Assembly: GCF_024294805.1 (NCBI RefSeq)
Contig: NZ_JANCLU010000007.1
Coordinates: 62,001-126,000, forward strand
DNA length: 64,000 nt
DNA from: Alsobacter ponti
GTDB lineage: Bacteria > Pseudomonadota > Alphaproteobacteria > Rhizobiales > Beijerinckiaceae
Direction: 5' to 3'
Each line of letters opens with the position of its first letter. Within the stretch, counting starts at the first letter, position 1. The notes under the pieces are model-generated. The model was given only the letters and a program-made list of their open reading frames with translations. It did no database searches and was not told the DNA's origin. Below, in pieces: positions 28,619 through 36,088 of this stretch. Both the position numbers and the translations under genes were made by a program.

Positions 28619-28639
28619 GCGGCCGCCCGGGGCCGCCTT
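28619..28639 (+). terminator. Candidate terminator after ecm
   Basis: GCGGCC-GCCCGG-GGCCGC stem just after the ecm stop, followed only by CTTT; weak U-tract, so modest support. Confidence 0.4.
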
Positions 28640-28722
28640 TCTGGGCCGAGCCCCTTGCCAAGTCGCCGCCTCCGCCCCTACACCTCCCCGGCTCAACACT
28701 TCAGTCCGCCCGGGGGGACCTC

Positions 28723-29835
28723 ATGGCGTCGTTCAATGTACTCATGCTTCCGGGCGACGGCATCGGCCCGGAGGTGATGGCGGAAGTCGGCAAGGTCGTC
28801 GACTTCCTCGACAAGCAGGGCGTCGCCCGCTTCGAGACCGAGACCGACCTCGTCGGCGGCGCGTGCTACGACGCGCACAAGGTGTCGATCACCGACGCGG
28901 CGATGGCGCGCGCCCAGGCCGCCGACGCGGTGCTGTTCGGCGCGGTCGGTGGGCCGAAATGGGACGCCGTGCCCTATGACGCGCGGCCCGAGGCGGGCCT
29001 GCTGCGGCTGCGCAAGGATCTCGGCCTGTTCGCCAATCTGCGCCCGGCGATCTGCTACCCGGCGCTCGCCGATGCCTCCTCGCTGAAGCGCGAGGTTGTC
29101 GAGGGCCTGGACATCGTCATCGTGCGCGAGCTGACCGGCGGCGTCTATTTCGGCGAGCCGAAGGAGATCGTCACGCTGGAGAACGGCGAGAAGCGCGGCG
29201 TCGACACGCAGGTCTACACGACGCACGAGATCGAGCGCATCGGGCGGGTGGCCTTCGAGCTCGCCCGCAAGCGCCGCAACAAGGTGACGTCCTCCGAGAA
29301 GCGCAACGTCATGAAGTCCGGCGTGCTGTGGAACCAGGTGACGTCGGCGCTGCACAAGGCCGAGTTCGGCGACGTCGAGCTGGAGCACCAGCTCGCCGAC
29401 GCGCTCGCCATGCAGCTCGTGCGCTGGCCCAAGCAGTTCGACGTCATCGTCACCGACAACCTGTTCGGCGACATCCTCTCCGACATCGCCGCCATGCTGA
29501 CCGGCTCGCTCGGCATGCTGCCCTCGGCCTCGCTCGGCGCGGAGGATCCTGCGACCGGCAAGCGCAAGGCGCTCTACGAGCCGGTGCACGGCTCCGCCCC
29601 CGACATCGCCGGCAAGGGCCTCGCCAATCCGATCGCCATGATCGGCTCGTTCGCCATGTCGCTGCGCTACTCGTTCGGCCTTCTCGAGGCGGCCGACCTC
29701 GTCGAGACGGCCATCGCCAACGTGCTCGCCCAGGGCCTGCGCACCAAGGACATCGCCGCCGCAGGCCAGAACGCCGTCGGCACTGGCGAAATGGGCGCGG
29801 CGATTGTCAAGGAAATGCAGGCGCTCGCGCGCTGA
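28723..29835 (+). CDS. leuB: 3-isopropylmalate dehydrogenase
   Basis: NAD-dependent oxidative decarboxylation of 3-isopropylmalate in leucine synthesis. 370 aa. [15 protein letters not shown] at the N-terminus, [31 protein letters not shown], the [14 protein letters not shown] loop, the metal-binding signature [27 protein letters not shown], and [22 protein letters not shown]. leuC and leuD lie about 9-12 kb away on the opposite strand, so the leucine genes are dispersed. AG-poor but GGGGGGA precedes the ATG. Confidence 0.97.
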   Translation: MASFNVLMLPGDGIGPEVMAEVGKVVDFLDKQGVARFETETDLVGGACYDAHKVSITDAAMARAQAADAVLFGAVGGPKWDAVPYDARPEAGLLRLRKDLGLFANLRPAICYPALADASSLKREVVEGLDIVIVRELTGGVYFGEPKEIVTLENGEKRGVDTQVYTTHEIERIGRVAFELARKRRNKVTSSEKRNVMKSGVLWNQVTSALHKAEFGDVELEHQLADALAMQLVRWPKQFDVIVTDNLFGDILSDIAAMLTGSLGMLPSASLGAEDPATGKRKALYEPVHGSAPDIAGKGLANPIAMIGSFAMSLRYSFGLLEAADLVETAIANVLAQGLRTKDIAAAGQNAVGTGEMGAAIVKEMQALAR

Positions 29836-29853
29836 TCGTCCCCGGCGGCGGGC

Positions 29854-30186
29854 TCAGCGCCCGCTGCCGTAGCCCCCGAAGGGCGCGACGAAGTCCACCG
29901 TGACGCCGCAGCAGTTCGGCAGGTCGAAACGCTGCGGGAGCGTCTCAGCGCCGTAGCGCGTCGCGATGTTGGAGTAGGCCGGCGTCGCAAGCGTCGTGCC
30001 GACCGCGACGTAGTTCGTGGCGCCGGTGGAGCCGGGCCGCACCATCGTCCCGGCGTCGAAATAGGATCGGCGGGTCACGGTGATCTCGTTGGCCTTCCGC
30101 CCGGACGACTGCGCGTCGGCCGGCGTCAGGGAGACCAGGGTGGCCGTGGCGGCGATCAACGCCGCCGTCATCATTTGACGCGTCAT
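29854..30186 (-). CDS. Putative secreted/periplasmic protein of unknown function
   Basis: 110 aa: signal peptide MTRQMMTAALIAATATLVSL ending near ADAQ, mature part of about 85 residues with KANEITVTRRSYFDAGTMVRPGSTGATNYVA and a C-terminal NCCGVTVDFVAPFGGYGSGR containing an adjacent Cys pair. I recognise no domain; the Ser/Tyr/Gly-rich mature part suggests a small envelope protein. ATG 30186 chosen over the preceding GTG. Converges on leuB. Confidence 0.65.
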   Translation of the reverse strand: MTRQMMTAALIAATATLVSLTPADAQSSGRKANEITVTRRSYFDAGTMVRPGSTGATNYVAVGTTLATPAYSNIATRYGAETLPQRFDLPNCCGVTVDFVAPFGGYGSGR

Positions 30187-30270
30187 CACACACCTCGCTC
30201 GGGTTCACGCCCCTTGAGCTTGATATGGTGATCCTTTCACAACTTTGCAGCGGCAGCTTTGCGTTTTGCG

Positions 30271-31068
30271 TCAAACGCCGCGGCGCGGGGCGGCCTGAGG
30301 CTTGGCCGGGCAGGCGTTCGACTTGCCGGCGAAGGCGGCGCGCATCACGAGGTCGGCGACGCCGGGGGCGAGGTCGAGGCCGTCGATGAGGCAGGCGAGC
30401 TGCGTCCGGTCGGTCCGCGCGCCCGCCCCGCAAAGCCAGCCCGAGACGTTCAGCCCGGCCCCGTCCATGTCGAGGCGGAAGCCGAGGCAGGCGCGGGGCT
30501 GGCCGTCGACGAGGAATTCCGTCTCGGACGCCTCGGCCGCGCCCAGGCGCGTCATCAGCCCCGCCGGGATTTCCGTGCGCGTGACGGCGTAGCCGGCCTG
30601 AGCCGCGAGCCGCGCCATGGCGAGAAAGAAGGAGCCCTCCCGCCGGGGCTCGTCTCCCGGCCGATACACGACGATCCGCGCGAACGCGCCTCCGGCGACC
30701 GGCGTAGCGGCCGTGAACACGTCCTCGCGCCCGCCGCCGGGCTGATGCCGGCGGGACTCGACGGAGATGGCCTCGCGTGGGAACAGGGGTGACTCGAGTA
30801 GGAAGTTCGGCGGCGTTCCGGCCGGCTGCCAGGCCGGTGCCGGCAGGGCGGGCGCGGCGTCGTCGCCGGCGGACGGCGCGCGTCCGGAGGTGAGCAGCGC
30901 GGGCAGCGTCAACCAGGCCAGCAGCAGCAGGCCGGCGAGGCCGGCCGCGTAGCGCAGCGGCGAGGGGGCCGCGGCCTCCTCGGTTTCCTCGCGGTAGGAA
31001 CGGGGCAGCGAGAGCAGGGCGTCGCGCGCCCGCTTCGGCCTGAACTCTCCCGCGGTGTGATCGACCAT
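30271..31068 (-). CDS. Membrane-anchored protein of unknown function
   Basis: 265 aa. Charged cytosolic N-terminus (MVDHTAGEFRPKRARDALLS), one membrane helix at about 40-60 (AAGLAGLLLLAWLTLPALL), then a periplasmic domain: NFLLESPLFPREAISVESRRHQPGG, GAFARIVVYRPGDEPRREGSFFLAMARLAAQAGYAVTRTE, FLVDGQPRACLGFRLD, and Cys residues in SGWLCGAG, LACLIDGL and NACPAKP that could form disulphides. No enzymatic motif recognised. Start at ATG 31068, preceded by GGAGAGGGAG. Stands alone on its strand, upstream divergent from asd. Confidence 0.75.
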   Translation of the reverse strand: MVDHTAGEFRPKRARDALLSLPRSYREETEEAAAPSPLRYAAGLAGLLLLAWLTLPALLTSGRAPSAGDDAAPALPAPAWQPAGTPPNFLLESPLFPREAISVESRRHQPGGGREDVFTAATPVAGGAFARIVVYRPGDEPRREGSFFLAMARLAAQAGYAVTRTEIPAGLMTRLGAAEASETEFLVDGQPRACLGFRLDMDGAGLNVSGWLCGAGARTDRTQLACLIDGLDLAPGVADLVMRAAFAGKSNACPAKPQAAPRRGV

Positions 31069-31520
31069 GCTCCCTCTCCGCGTCGGGGCGTCGGGCGGAG
31101 GTCGGCGACGCCCGGCTGCGCGTCGGCGCAACGGGGGCAATTTGCGCGAAGGGATTAAGTCGATTCTTACCAAGGGCTTGCGATCGGTCGGCAGAGTCAA
31201 CGAGGGGTTAGGCGACGCGGTTAACGCCCCGTGGCCAAGCGTGGGCGCGGCCGCCCGGCGCTGGCCGAAGGCCCTGATTGACTTTCCGGCCTTTCCCGTG
31301 TTTCTCACTGGCCACATCGGCATGTGCCGAGGATTGGGTCTCGCGATGTCTTTCGCTGCGTCGACCAAAACGACGACGACGAAAACGTCCGCCGCCAAAG
31401 GCGGCGCGACGCGCTGACGCTTGTCCTCGCTCCGGATCTCCCCCGGCGGGGGATGAAGGGCCCCGCGACGCCGCGGGTCTGGTTCCCGGGGGAGGCACCG
31501 CACAGACAGGAATGACAGCC
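31069..31520. promoter_or_regulatory. 452-bp divergent region before asd
   Basis: Holds promoters for asd and the membrane-protein gene. Contains a possible leader ORF (31346-31417) and three short consecutive hairpins between it and asd: GCCGCC-AAA-GGCGGC (about 31391-31405), TCCCCC-GGC-GGGGGA (about 31439-31453) and CCCGCG/CGCGGG (about 31462-31477). No T-run follows any of them. No larger gene is supported. Confidence 0.5.
31346..31417 (+). other. Candidate Thr/Lys-rich leader peptide upstream of asd
   Basis: A 23-codon ATG frame, MSFAASTKTTTTKTSAAKGGATR, ends 103 bases before the asd ATG. The run TKTTTTKT is unusual, and Thr and Lys are end products of the aspartate pathway that Asd feeds, recalling attenuator leader peptides such as that of the thr operon. 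Against it: a weak, distant Shine-Dalgarno and no intrinsic terminator downstream. Speculative. Confidence 0.25.
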
Positions 31521-32567
31521 ATGGGTTTCAAGGTCGCCGTCGTTGGCGCCACGGGGAATGTGGGGCGCGCCATGCTCGACATCCTCGCCGAGCGCGCTTT
31601 CCCCGCCGATGAAGTCGTCGCGCTTGCCTCGACGCGCAGCCAGGGGACCGAGATCTCCTACGGCGACCGCACGCTGAAGTCCAAGGCGCTCGACCACTAC
31701 GATTTCTCGGGCACGGACATCTGCCTGATGTCCGCCGGGTCGGCGGTGGCCAAGGAGTGGGGCCCGCGCATCGGTGCGCAGGGCTGCATGGTCATCGATA
31801 ACTCGTCGTGCTTCCGCTACGACTCCGACGTGCCGCTGGTGGTGCCGGAGGTGAACGCCCATGTGCTGGCCGAGTACATGGCGAACCCGAACCGCCGCAA
31901 CATCATCGCCAACCCGAACTGCTCGACGGCGCAGCTCGTCGTCGCCCTGAAGCCGCTGCACGACCGCGCCACGATCAAGCGCGTCGTGGTGTCGACCTAC
32001 CAGTCGGTGTCCGGCGCGGGCAAGGACGGCATGGACGAGCTCGACCGCCAGACCAAGGCGCTTTACTCGCTGCGCGACGTCGAGGCGAAGAAGTTTCCCA
32101 AGCGCATCGCCTTCAACCTGATCCCCCACATCGACGTGTTCATGGAGGACGGGTACACGAAGGAAGAGTGGAAGATGAACGTCGAGACGAAGAAGATTCT
32201 CGACCCGAAGATCAAGCTCACCGCCACCTGCGTTCGCGTGCCGGTCTTCATCTCCCACTCGGAGGCGGTCAACGTCGAGTTCGAACAGCCGCTCAGCGCC
32301 GACGAGGCGCGCGACATCCTGCGCTCCGCGCCGGGCTGTCTCGTCGTCGACAAGCGCGAGCCCGGCGGCTACATCACCCCGCACGAGGCGGCGGGCGAGG
32401 ACGCGACCTACATTTCGCGCATCCGCGAGGACATCACCGTCGAGAACGGCCTCGCCTTCTGGTGCGTGTCCGACAATCTGCGCAAGGGCGCTGCGCTCAA
32501 CGCCATTCAGATCGCCGAGGCTCTGATCAACCGCAAGCTGCTGCTTCCGAAGCAGCAGGCCGCCTGA
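31521..32567 (+). CDS. asd: Aspartate-semialdehyde dehydrogenase
   Basis: Reduces aspartyl phosphate to the semialdehyde, the branch point to Lys/DAP, Thr and Met. 348 aa. NADP-binding GATGNVGRAML at about 9-19, DNSSCFRYD, the active-site motif NPNCSTAQL with catalytic Cys134, QSVSGAGKDGMDEL, and ITVENGLAFWCVSDNLRKGAALNAIQIAE. ATG 31521 has AGG ten bases upstream; the ATG at 31512, three codons earlier, is directly adjacent to that AGG and less likely. Followed by a strong terminator. Confidence 0.96.
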   Translation: MGFKVAVVGATGNVGRAMLDILAERAFPADEVVALASTRSQGTEISYGDRTLKSKALDHYDFSGTDICLMSAGSAVAKEWGPRIGAQGCMVIDNSSCFRYDSDVPLVVPEVNAHVLAEYMANPNRRNIIANPNCSTAQLVVALKPLHDRATIKRVVVSTYQSVSGAGKDGMDELDRQTKALYSLRDVEAKKFPKRIAFNLIPHIDVFMEDGYTKEEWKMNVETKKILDPKIKLTATCVRVPVFISHSEAVNVEFEQPLSADEARDILRSAPGCLVVDKREPGGYITPHEAAGEDATYISRIREDITVENGLAFWCVSDNLRKGAALNAIQIAEALINRKLLLPKQQAA

Positions 32568-32591
32568 GCCGGCAGCCGGAACTCCCCAACA

Positions 32592-32617
32592 GGGCGGGCC
32601 GCGAGGCCCGCCCTTTT
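32592..32617 (+). terminator. Terminator after asd
   Basis: GGGCGGGCC-GCGA-GGCCCGCCC perfect 9-bp stem followed by TTTT, 24 bases after the asd stop; it also lies just before the stop of the converging carbonic-anhydrase gene. Confidence 0.85.
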
Positions 32618-32621
32618 CGTG

Positions 32622-33296
32622 TCAGGGCCCGTCGGCGCGGAACATCGAGACGCGGGCGCGGACCTCGGGCTCGGCCGGCGTGAACAGGCCGGTATGGGGG
32701 TCGCGCAGCGACAGCACGCCCGTCGTCACGTCGAAATAGGCGCCATGCAGCTCAAGGCGTCCCTTCTCGACCAGAATCCGGATGCACGGGAAGGTCATCA
32801 GGTTCTCCAGGCTCTGCGCCACGGAGATCATCGCGAGCTTCTCCACGAAGTCGCCCAGCGGCTGGCCGTCTCGCGGACCCGCCTTTTCGGCGGCGGGCGC
32901 GATCAGCGTCATCCATTTGCCGATGAAGTCGCCCGGCGACAGCGGCTCGCCCTCGGAGGCGAAGGCGCGCACGCCGCCGCAGCGGCCGTGGCCGAGCACG
33001 ACGATGTGCTTCACCTTGAGCGCCTGGACCGCGAACTCCAGCGCGGCGGAGGTACCGTGGAAGACGCCCTGGGTCTCGAAGGGCGGCACCATGTTGGCGA
33101 CGTTGCGCACCACGAAGAGCTCGCCGGGCCGCGCATCGAAGATCACCTCGGGCGACACGCGGCTGTCGCAGCAGCCAATGATCATCGTCTCCGGCTGCTG
33201 GCCGGCGGCGGCCAATTCCTCGAAACGGAATTGCTCGCGCGGAAAACGATCTCCGAGAAAAGCCTTGTAGCCCTCGCGCAAACGGTCTGGAAACAT
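32622..33296 (-). CDS. Beta-class carbonic anhydrase
   Basis: Interconverts CO2 and bicarbonate; 224 aa cytosolic beta-type. Zinc ligands Cys43 in CCDSRVSPE, His103 and Cys106 in GHGRCGG, with the Asp44-Arg46 dyad. N-terminus FPDRLREGYKAFLGDRFPREQFRFEELA is typical. Start ATG 33296. The gene is 14 bases downstream of the PLP dehydratase on the same strand, so probably co-transcribed. Bicarbonate/CO2 supply is relevant because ccr in this window fixes CO2, but that link is inference. Confidence 0.93.
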   Translation of the reverse strand: MFPDRLREGYKAFLGDRFPREQFRFEELAAAGQQPETMIIGCCDSRVSPEVIFDARPGELFVVRNVANMVPPFETQGVFHGTSAALEFAVQALKVKHIVVLGHGRCGGVRAFASEGEPLSPGDFIGKWMTLIAPAAEKAGPRDGQPLGDFVEKLAMISVAQSLENLMTFPCIRILVEKGRLELHGAYFDVTTGVLSLRDPHTGLFTPAEPEVRARVSMFRADGP

Positions 33297-33310
33297 GGAG
33301 GGTCCTCGCT

Positions 33311-34282
33311 TCAGGCCAGGGTCGCGGGGTCGACATTGCCCCCGCACAGCAACACGCCGACTCGTTCGCCGGCTTGCGGCCGGTAGCGGCCGGAGAGGAG
33401 CGCCGCCAGCGCCGCCGCTCCGCCGGGCTCGCTGGCGATGCGGTAGTCGCGCCACAGCAGGAGCTGCGCCGAGCGGATGGCGTCGTCCGCCACCAGCGCG
33501 ACATGGTCGACGGCGCGCCGCGCCACCTGGAAGGGAATCTGGCCGACCCGGCGTGCCCCAAGCGAATCGGCGGCGATCGACTCGACCGGAACGTCGACCG
33601 GCTCGCCGGCCACCAGCGCCGCGTCGAGGCACCGCGAGCCTTCCGGCTCGACGCCGACGACGTTGACGCGCCCGGCCCACCAGGCCGCCACGCCGGCGAC
33701 CAGCCCGCCGCCGCCCACGGCGATGAGGACCGTGTCCAGCGCGCCGAGGCCGAGCGCCGCCTGGTCCTCCTCCCACTCCTTCGCCACGACGCCCTGCCCG
33801 GCGACCGTGGCCGTCGAGTCGAACGGATGGACGATGAGCGCGCCGCTCGACTGCGCATGCAGGTCGCAGGCGGCCTGGGCGTCGGCGTAGCGCGCCCCGC
33901 CGATCGCCACCTCCGCCCCCTGGGCGCGGATGGCGGCGATCTTCACCTTGGACGCGATCTCGGGGACGAAGATGCGGGCGCGGTGGCCGAGCCGGCTTGC
34001 CGCCAGGGCCGTGGCGACGCCGTGATTGCCGCCCGAGGCGGCCGTGACGCCTGCCGCGGGCACCTCGCGCGACAGCAGGTTGTTGAAGGCTCCCCGCGTC
34101 TTGAAGGACCCGGCGTGCTGCATCAGCTCGAGCTTGAAGGTGACGGCGCAGCCGGGCGCGAGGTCGGCGTCGGCCCGCAGCAAGGGCGTGCGGCGGACAT
34201 GGTCGCGGATGCGAGCGTGCGCGGCCTCGATGTCGGCGCGCGTGACGGGAAGGGCTTCGGCGGGAGAGGCTTGGACGGGCAT
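33311..34282 (-). CDS. PLP-dependent threonine/serine dehydratase family enzyme
   Basis: Fold-type II PLP enzyme, 323 aa without the C-terminal ACT domain of biosynthetic IlvA, hence of the catabolic/serine-racemase-like group; deaminates Thr or Ser to the 2-oxo acid. PLP Lys61 in the motif HAGSFKTRGAFN, phosphate-binding SGGNHGVATALAA, and GGGGLVAGVAAW; ALIVHPFDSTATVAGQGVVAKE is also typical. Start MPVQASPAEALPVTRADIEAA at ATG 34282. The precise substrate is not decided by sequence. Confidence 0.88.
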   Translation of the reverse strand: MPVQASPAEALPVTRADIEAAHARIRDHVRRTPLLRADADLAPGCAVTFKLELMQHAGSFKTRGAFNNLLSREVPAAGVTAASGGNHGVATALAASRLGHRARIFVPEIASKVKIAAIRAQGAEVAIGGARYADAQAACDLHAQSSGALIVHPFDSTATVAGQGVVAKEWEEDQAALGLGALDTVLIAVGGGGLVAGVAAWWAGRVNVVGVEPEGSRCLDAALVAGEPVDVPVESIAADSLGARRVGQIPFQVARRAVDHVALVADDAIRSAQLLLWRDYRIASEPGGAAALAALLSGRYRPQAGERVGVLLCGGNVDPATLA

Positions 34283-34360
34283 GGGGCTCCGCGGGGTTCC
34301 GGGTGCGGATCGACTTCTAGGCCCGTCGTCGCGGCGTGTCACGCGCGGCGAGGCGCGTTT

Positions 34361-35086
34361 TCAGGCGTGAATGACCATCGGCAGGCCGTGCGCGTCACGT
34401 TCCGGGTTGTCGGGGAAGCGCCTGGCCTCGCCGCGCGCGATGCGTCGCGCGGCGACGGCGCAGGCGAAGGCGTCGAGCAGGTCGTCCGGCCCAGCCCCGC
34501 GCGGGGGCGGCGCGGCGAGCAGCCCCGGCGGCAACCCTGCCCGCGCCAGCAGCGCCCGCCGTTCGGCGAGGCCCTCGGCGAAGGGGCGCGACTTCACCTT
34601 TTTGGGGTGAGCGAGCGGGCCGCCGTTCAGCATCATGAACACGCCTTCGGGGTGGCTCTCGAACAGCCGGGCAGGGAGGGTGGGGTCGGCGCGCAGCGCC
34701 GTGTCGACCTCCCGGATCTTCGGGAACAGGAAGTAGCACTGCTTGGACACCATGCGCGGCGGGTCGGAGGTGGCCAGCGCCGCCGCGCATGCGGCGCGAT
34801 AGTCGGCCTCGAACACGGCCCGTCGGGACGGCACGGCGAACACCGAGCTCTGGCGCGCGCCGAGCAGCGGCCGCAGGGCGCGTTCCGGCCCCCGGCCTCC
34901 CGGCCCGATGCGCTCCGGCAGGCCGATCGGCATGTCGACGGCGATCGCCGCGCACGATGGCGCGGCGGCGAGAACGTCGGCGAAAGTCGGGACCACGGCG
35001 ATCCGGGGCTCGGCCGCCCCGTCGAGGCGAGCCAGCGCGACGATCCATCCGGCGGGGCATCCGTCCACCCCGGCGACCCAGTCCAT
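34361..35086 (-). CDS. DUF429 domain protein (predicted RNase H-fold nuclease)
   Basis: 241 aa. MDWVAGVDGCPAGWIVALARL with an N-terminal acidic residue after the first strand, AIAVDMPIGLPERIGPGGRGPERALRPLLGARQSSVF (the DxPIG and R-x-LG-x-R motifs of the family), HPEGVFMMLNGGPLAHPKKVKSR, and DDLLDAFACAVAARRI with a terminal Asp pair. DUF429 proteins are predicted nucleases; no confirmed role. ATG 35086 follows an in-frame GTG. Divergent from mcl2 with an 84-base gap. Confidence 0.82.
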   Translation of the reverse strand: MDWVAGVDGCPAGWIVALARLDGAAEPRIAVVPTFADVLAAAPSCAAIAVDMPIGLPERIGPGGRGPERALRPLLGARQSSVFAVPSRRAVFEADYRAACAAALATSDPPRMVSKQCYFLFPKIREVDTALRADPTLPARLFESHPEGVFMMLNGGPLAHPKKVKSRPFAEGLAERRALLARAGLPPGLLAAPPPRGAGPDDLLDAFACAVAARRIARGEARRFPDNPERDAHGLPMVIHA

Positions 35087-35140
35087 CACCCGTGTCCTCC
35101 GCCGTTGGTCGATGATGGCGCGGCGGTAAGGTTCGGTCTA

Positions 35141-35155
35141 TGCTGCGCCGCAACA
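35141..35155. promoter_or_regulatory. TGC-rich motif upstream of mcl2
   Basis: TGCTGCGCCGCAACA, preceded by A, matches the mcd/ecm motif ATGCTGCAYTGC at 10 of 12 positions and continues CAACA like ccr. Ends 15 bases before the mcl2 ATG. Confidence 0.35.
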
Positions 35156-35170
35156 ACAACGACAGACAGA

Positions 35171-36082
35171 ATGGCGCAGCCCCAGACCATGTCCAGCACG
35201 CTCCGCATGATCCGACCCCGCCGCTCCGCCCTCTACATGCCTGGATCGAACGCCCGCGCGCTGGAAAAGGCGCGCACGCTGGCGGCGGACGTGCTGATCC
35301 TCGATCTCGAGGACGCGGTGGCCCCCGAGGCCAAGGCGCTGGCGCGGGAGCAGGTCGCGGCGGCGGTCCACGCCGGCGGCTTCGGTCCGCGCGAAGTCGT
35401 GGTGCGGGTCAACGGCCTCGACACGCCGTGGGGGGCGGACGACTTCGCCGCCATCTGTCCCGCCGGCCCGGACGCGATCCTGGTGCCGAAGGTTTCCTCC
35501 CCGGCCCACATCTCGCGGGCGGCGTCCTCGATGGCGCTCACCGAGACACCCTCGCGGACGCGGCTGTGGGCGATGATGGAGACGCCGCTCGCCATGCTGA
35601 ACGCCGCCGCCATCGGCACCGCGGCGGCCGATCCGGCCAATCGGCTCGAATGCTTCGTGATGGGCACCAACGACCTCGCCAAGGAAACCCGCGCCCGCCT
35701 GACCCCCGGACGCGCCGCGTTCGTCCCCTGGCTGCAGGCCTGCCTCGCGGCGGCGCGGGCGCATGGGCTCGACATCATCGACGGCGTGTTCAACGCCATC
35801 TCCGACGAAGCCGGGTTCCGCGCCGAGTGCGAGCAGGGGCGCGACTTCGGGTTCGACGGCAAGACGCTGATCCATCCAAGCCAGCTCGCCGTCGCCAACG
35901 AGGTGTTCGCGCCGTCCGCCGAGGAGGTGGCGCGCGCCCGCGCGGTCATTGACCTGTTCGCGATGCCGGAGAACCGCGACAAGGGCGCTCTCCAGCTCGA
36001 CGGCCGCATGGTGGAGCGCCTGCACGCCGATATCGGACGCCGCACCGTGGCGATCGCCGACGCCATCTCCCGCCTGGGCTGA
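35171..36082 (+). CDS. mcl2: (3S)-malyl-CoA thioesterase / CitE-like lyase family (Mcl2-type)
   Basis: HpcH/HpaI-CitE superfamily, 303 aa. In the EMC pathway Mcl2 hydrolyses (3S)-malyl-CoA to malate. From what I recall of Rhodobacter Mcl2, this protein resembles it more than malyl-CoA lyase Mcl1: RRSALYMPGSNARALEKARTLAADVLILDLEDAVAP, VVVRVNGLDTPWG, DAILVPKV, LWAMMETPLAMLNA, ECFVMGTNDLAKE, DGVFNAISDEAGFRAECEQG, and RDFGFDGKTLIHPSQL. Mg ligands Glu and Asp are in AMMET and MGTND. ATG 35171 or 35189 are both possible. Assignment as Mcl2 rather than citrate lyase beta is supported by ccr, ecm and mcd nearby. Confidence 0.85.
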   Translation: MAQPQTMSSTLRMIRPRRSALYMPGSNARALEKARTLAADVLILDLEDAVAPEAKALAREQVAAAVHAGGFGPREVVVRVNGLDTPWGADDFAAICPAGPDAILVPKVSSPAHISRAASSMALTETPSRTRLWAMMETPLAMLNAAAIGTAAADPANRLECFVMGTNDLAKETRARLTPGRAAFVPWLQACLAAARAHGLDIIDGVFNAISDEAGFRAECEQGRDFGFDGKTLIHPSQLAVANEVFAPSAEEVARARAVIDLFAMPENRDKGALQLDGRMVERLHADIGRRTVAIADAISRLG

Positions 36083-36088
36083 GGAGCC

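Noticed and set aside
33374-35170. Upstream in-frame extension of mcl2 through about 600 codons
   Set aside because: It runs antisense to the PLP dehydratase and DUF429 genes and has no domain; mcl2 homology begins only at about 35171-35200.
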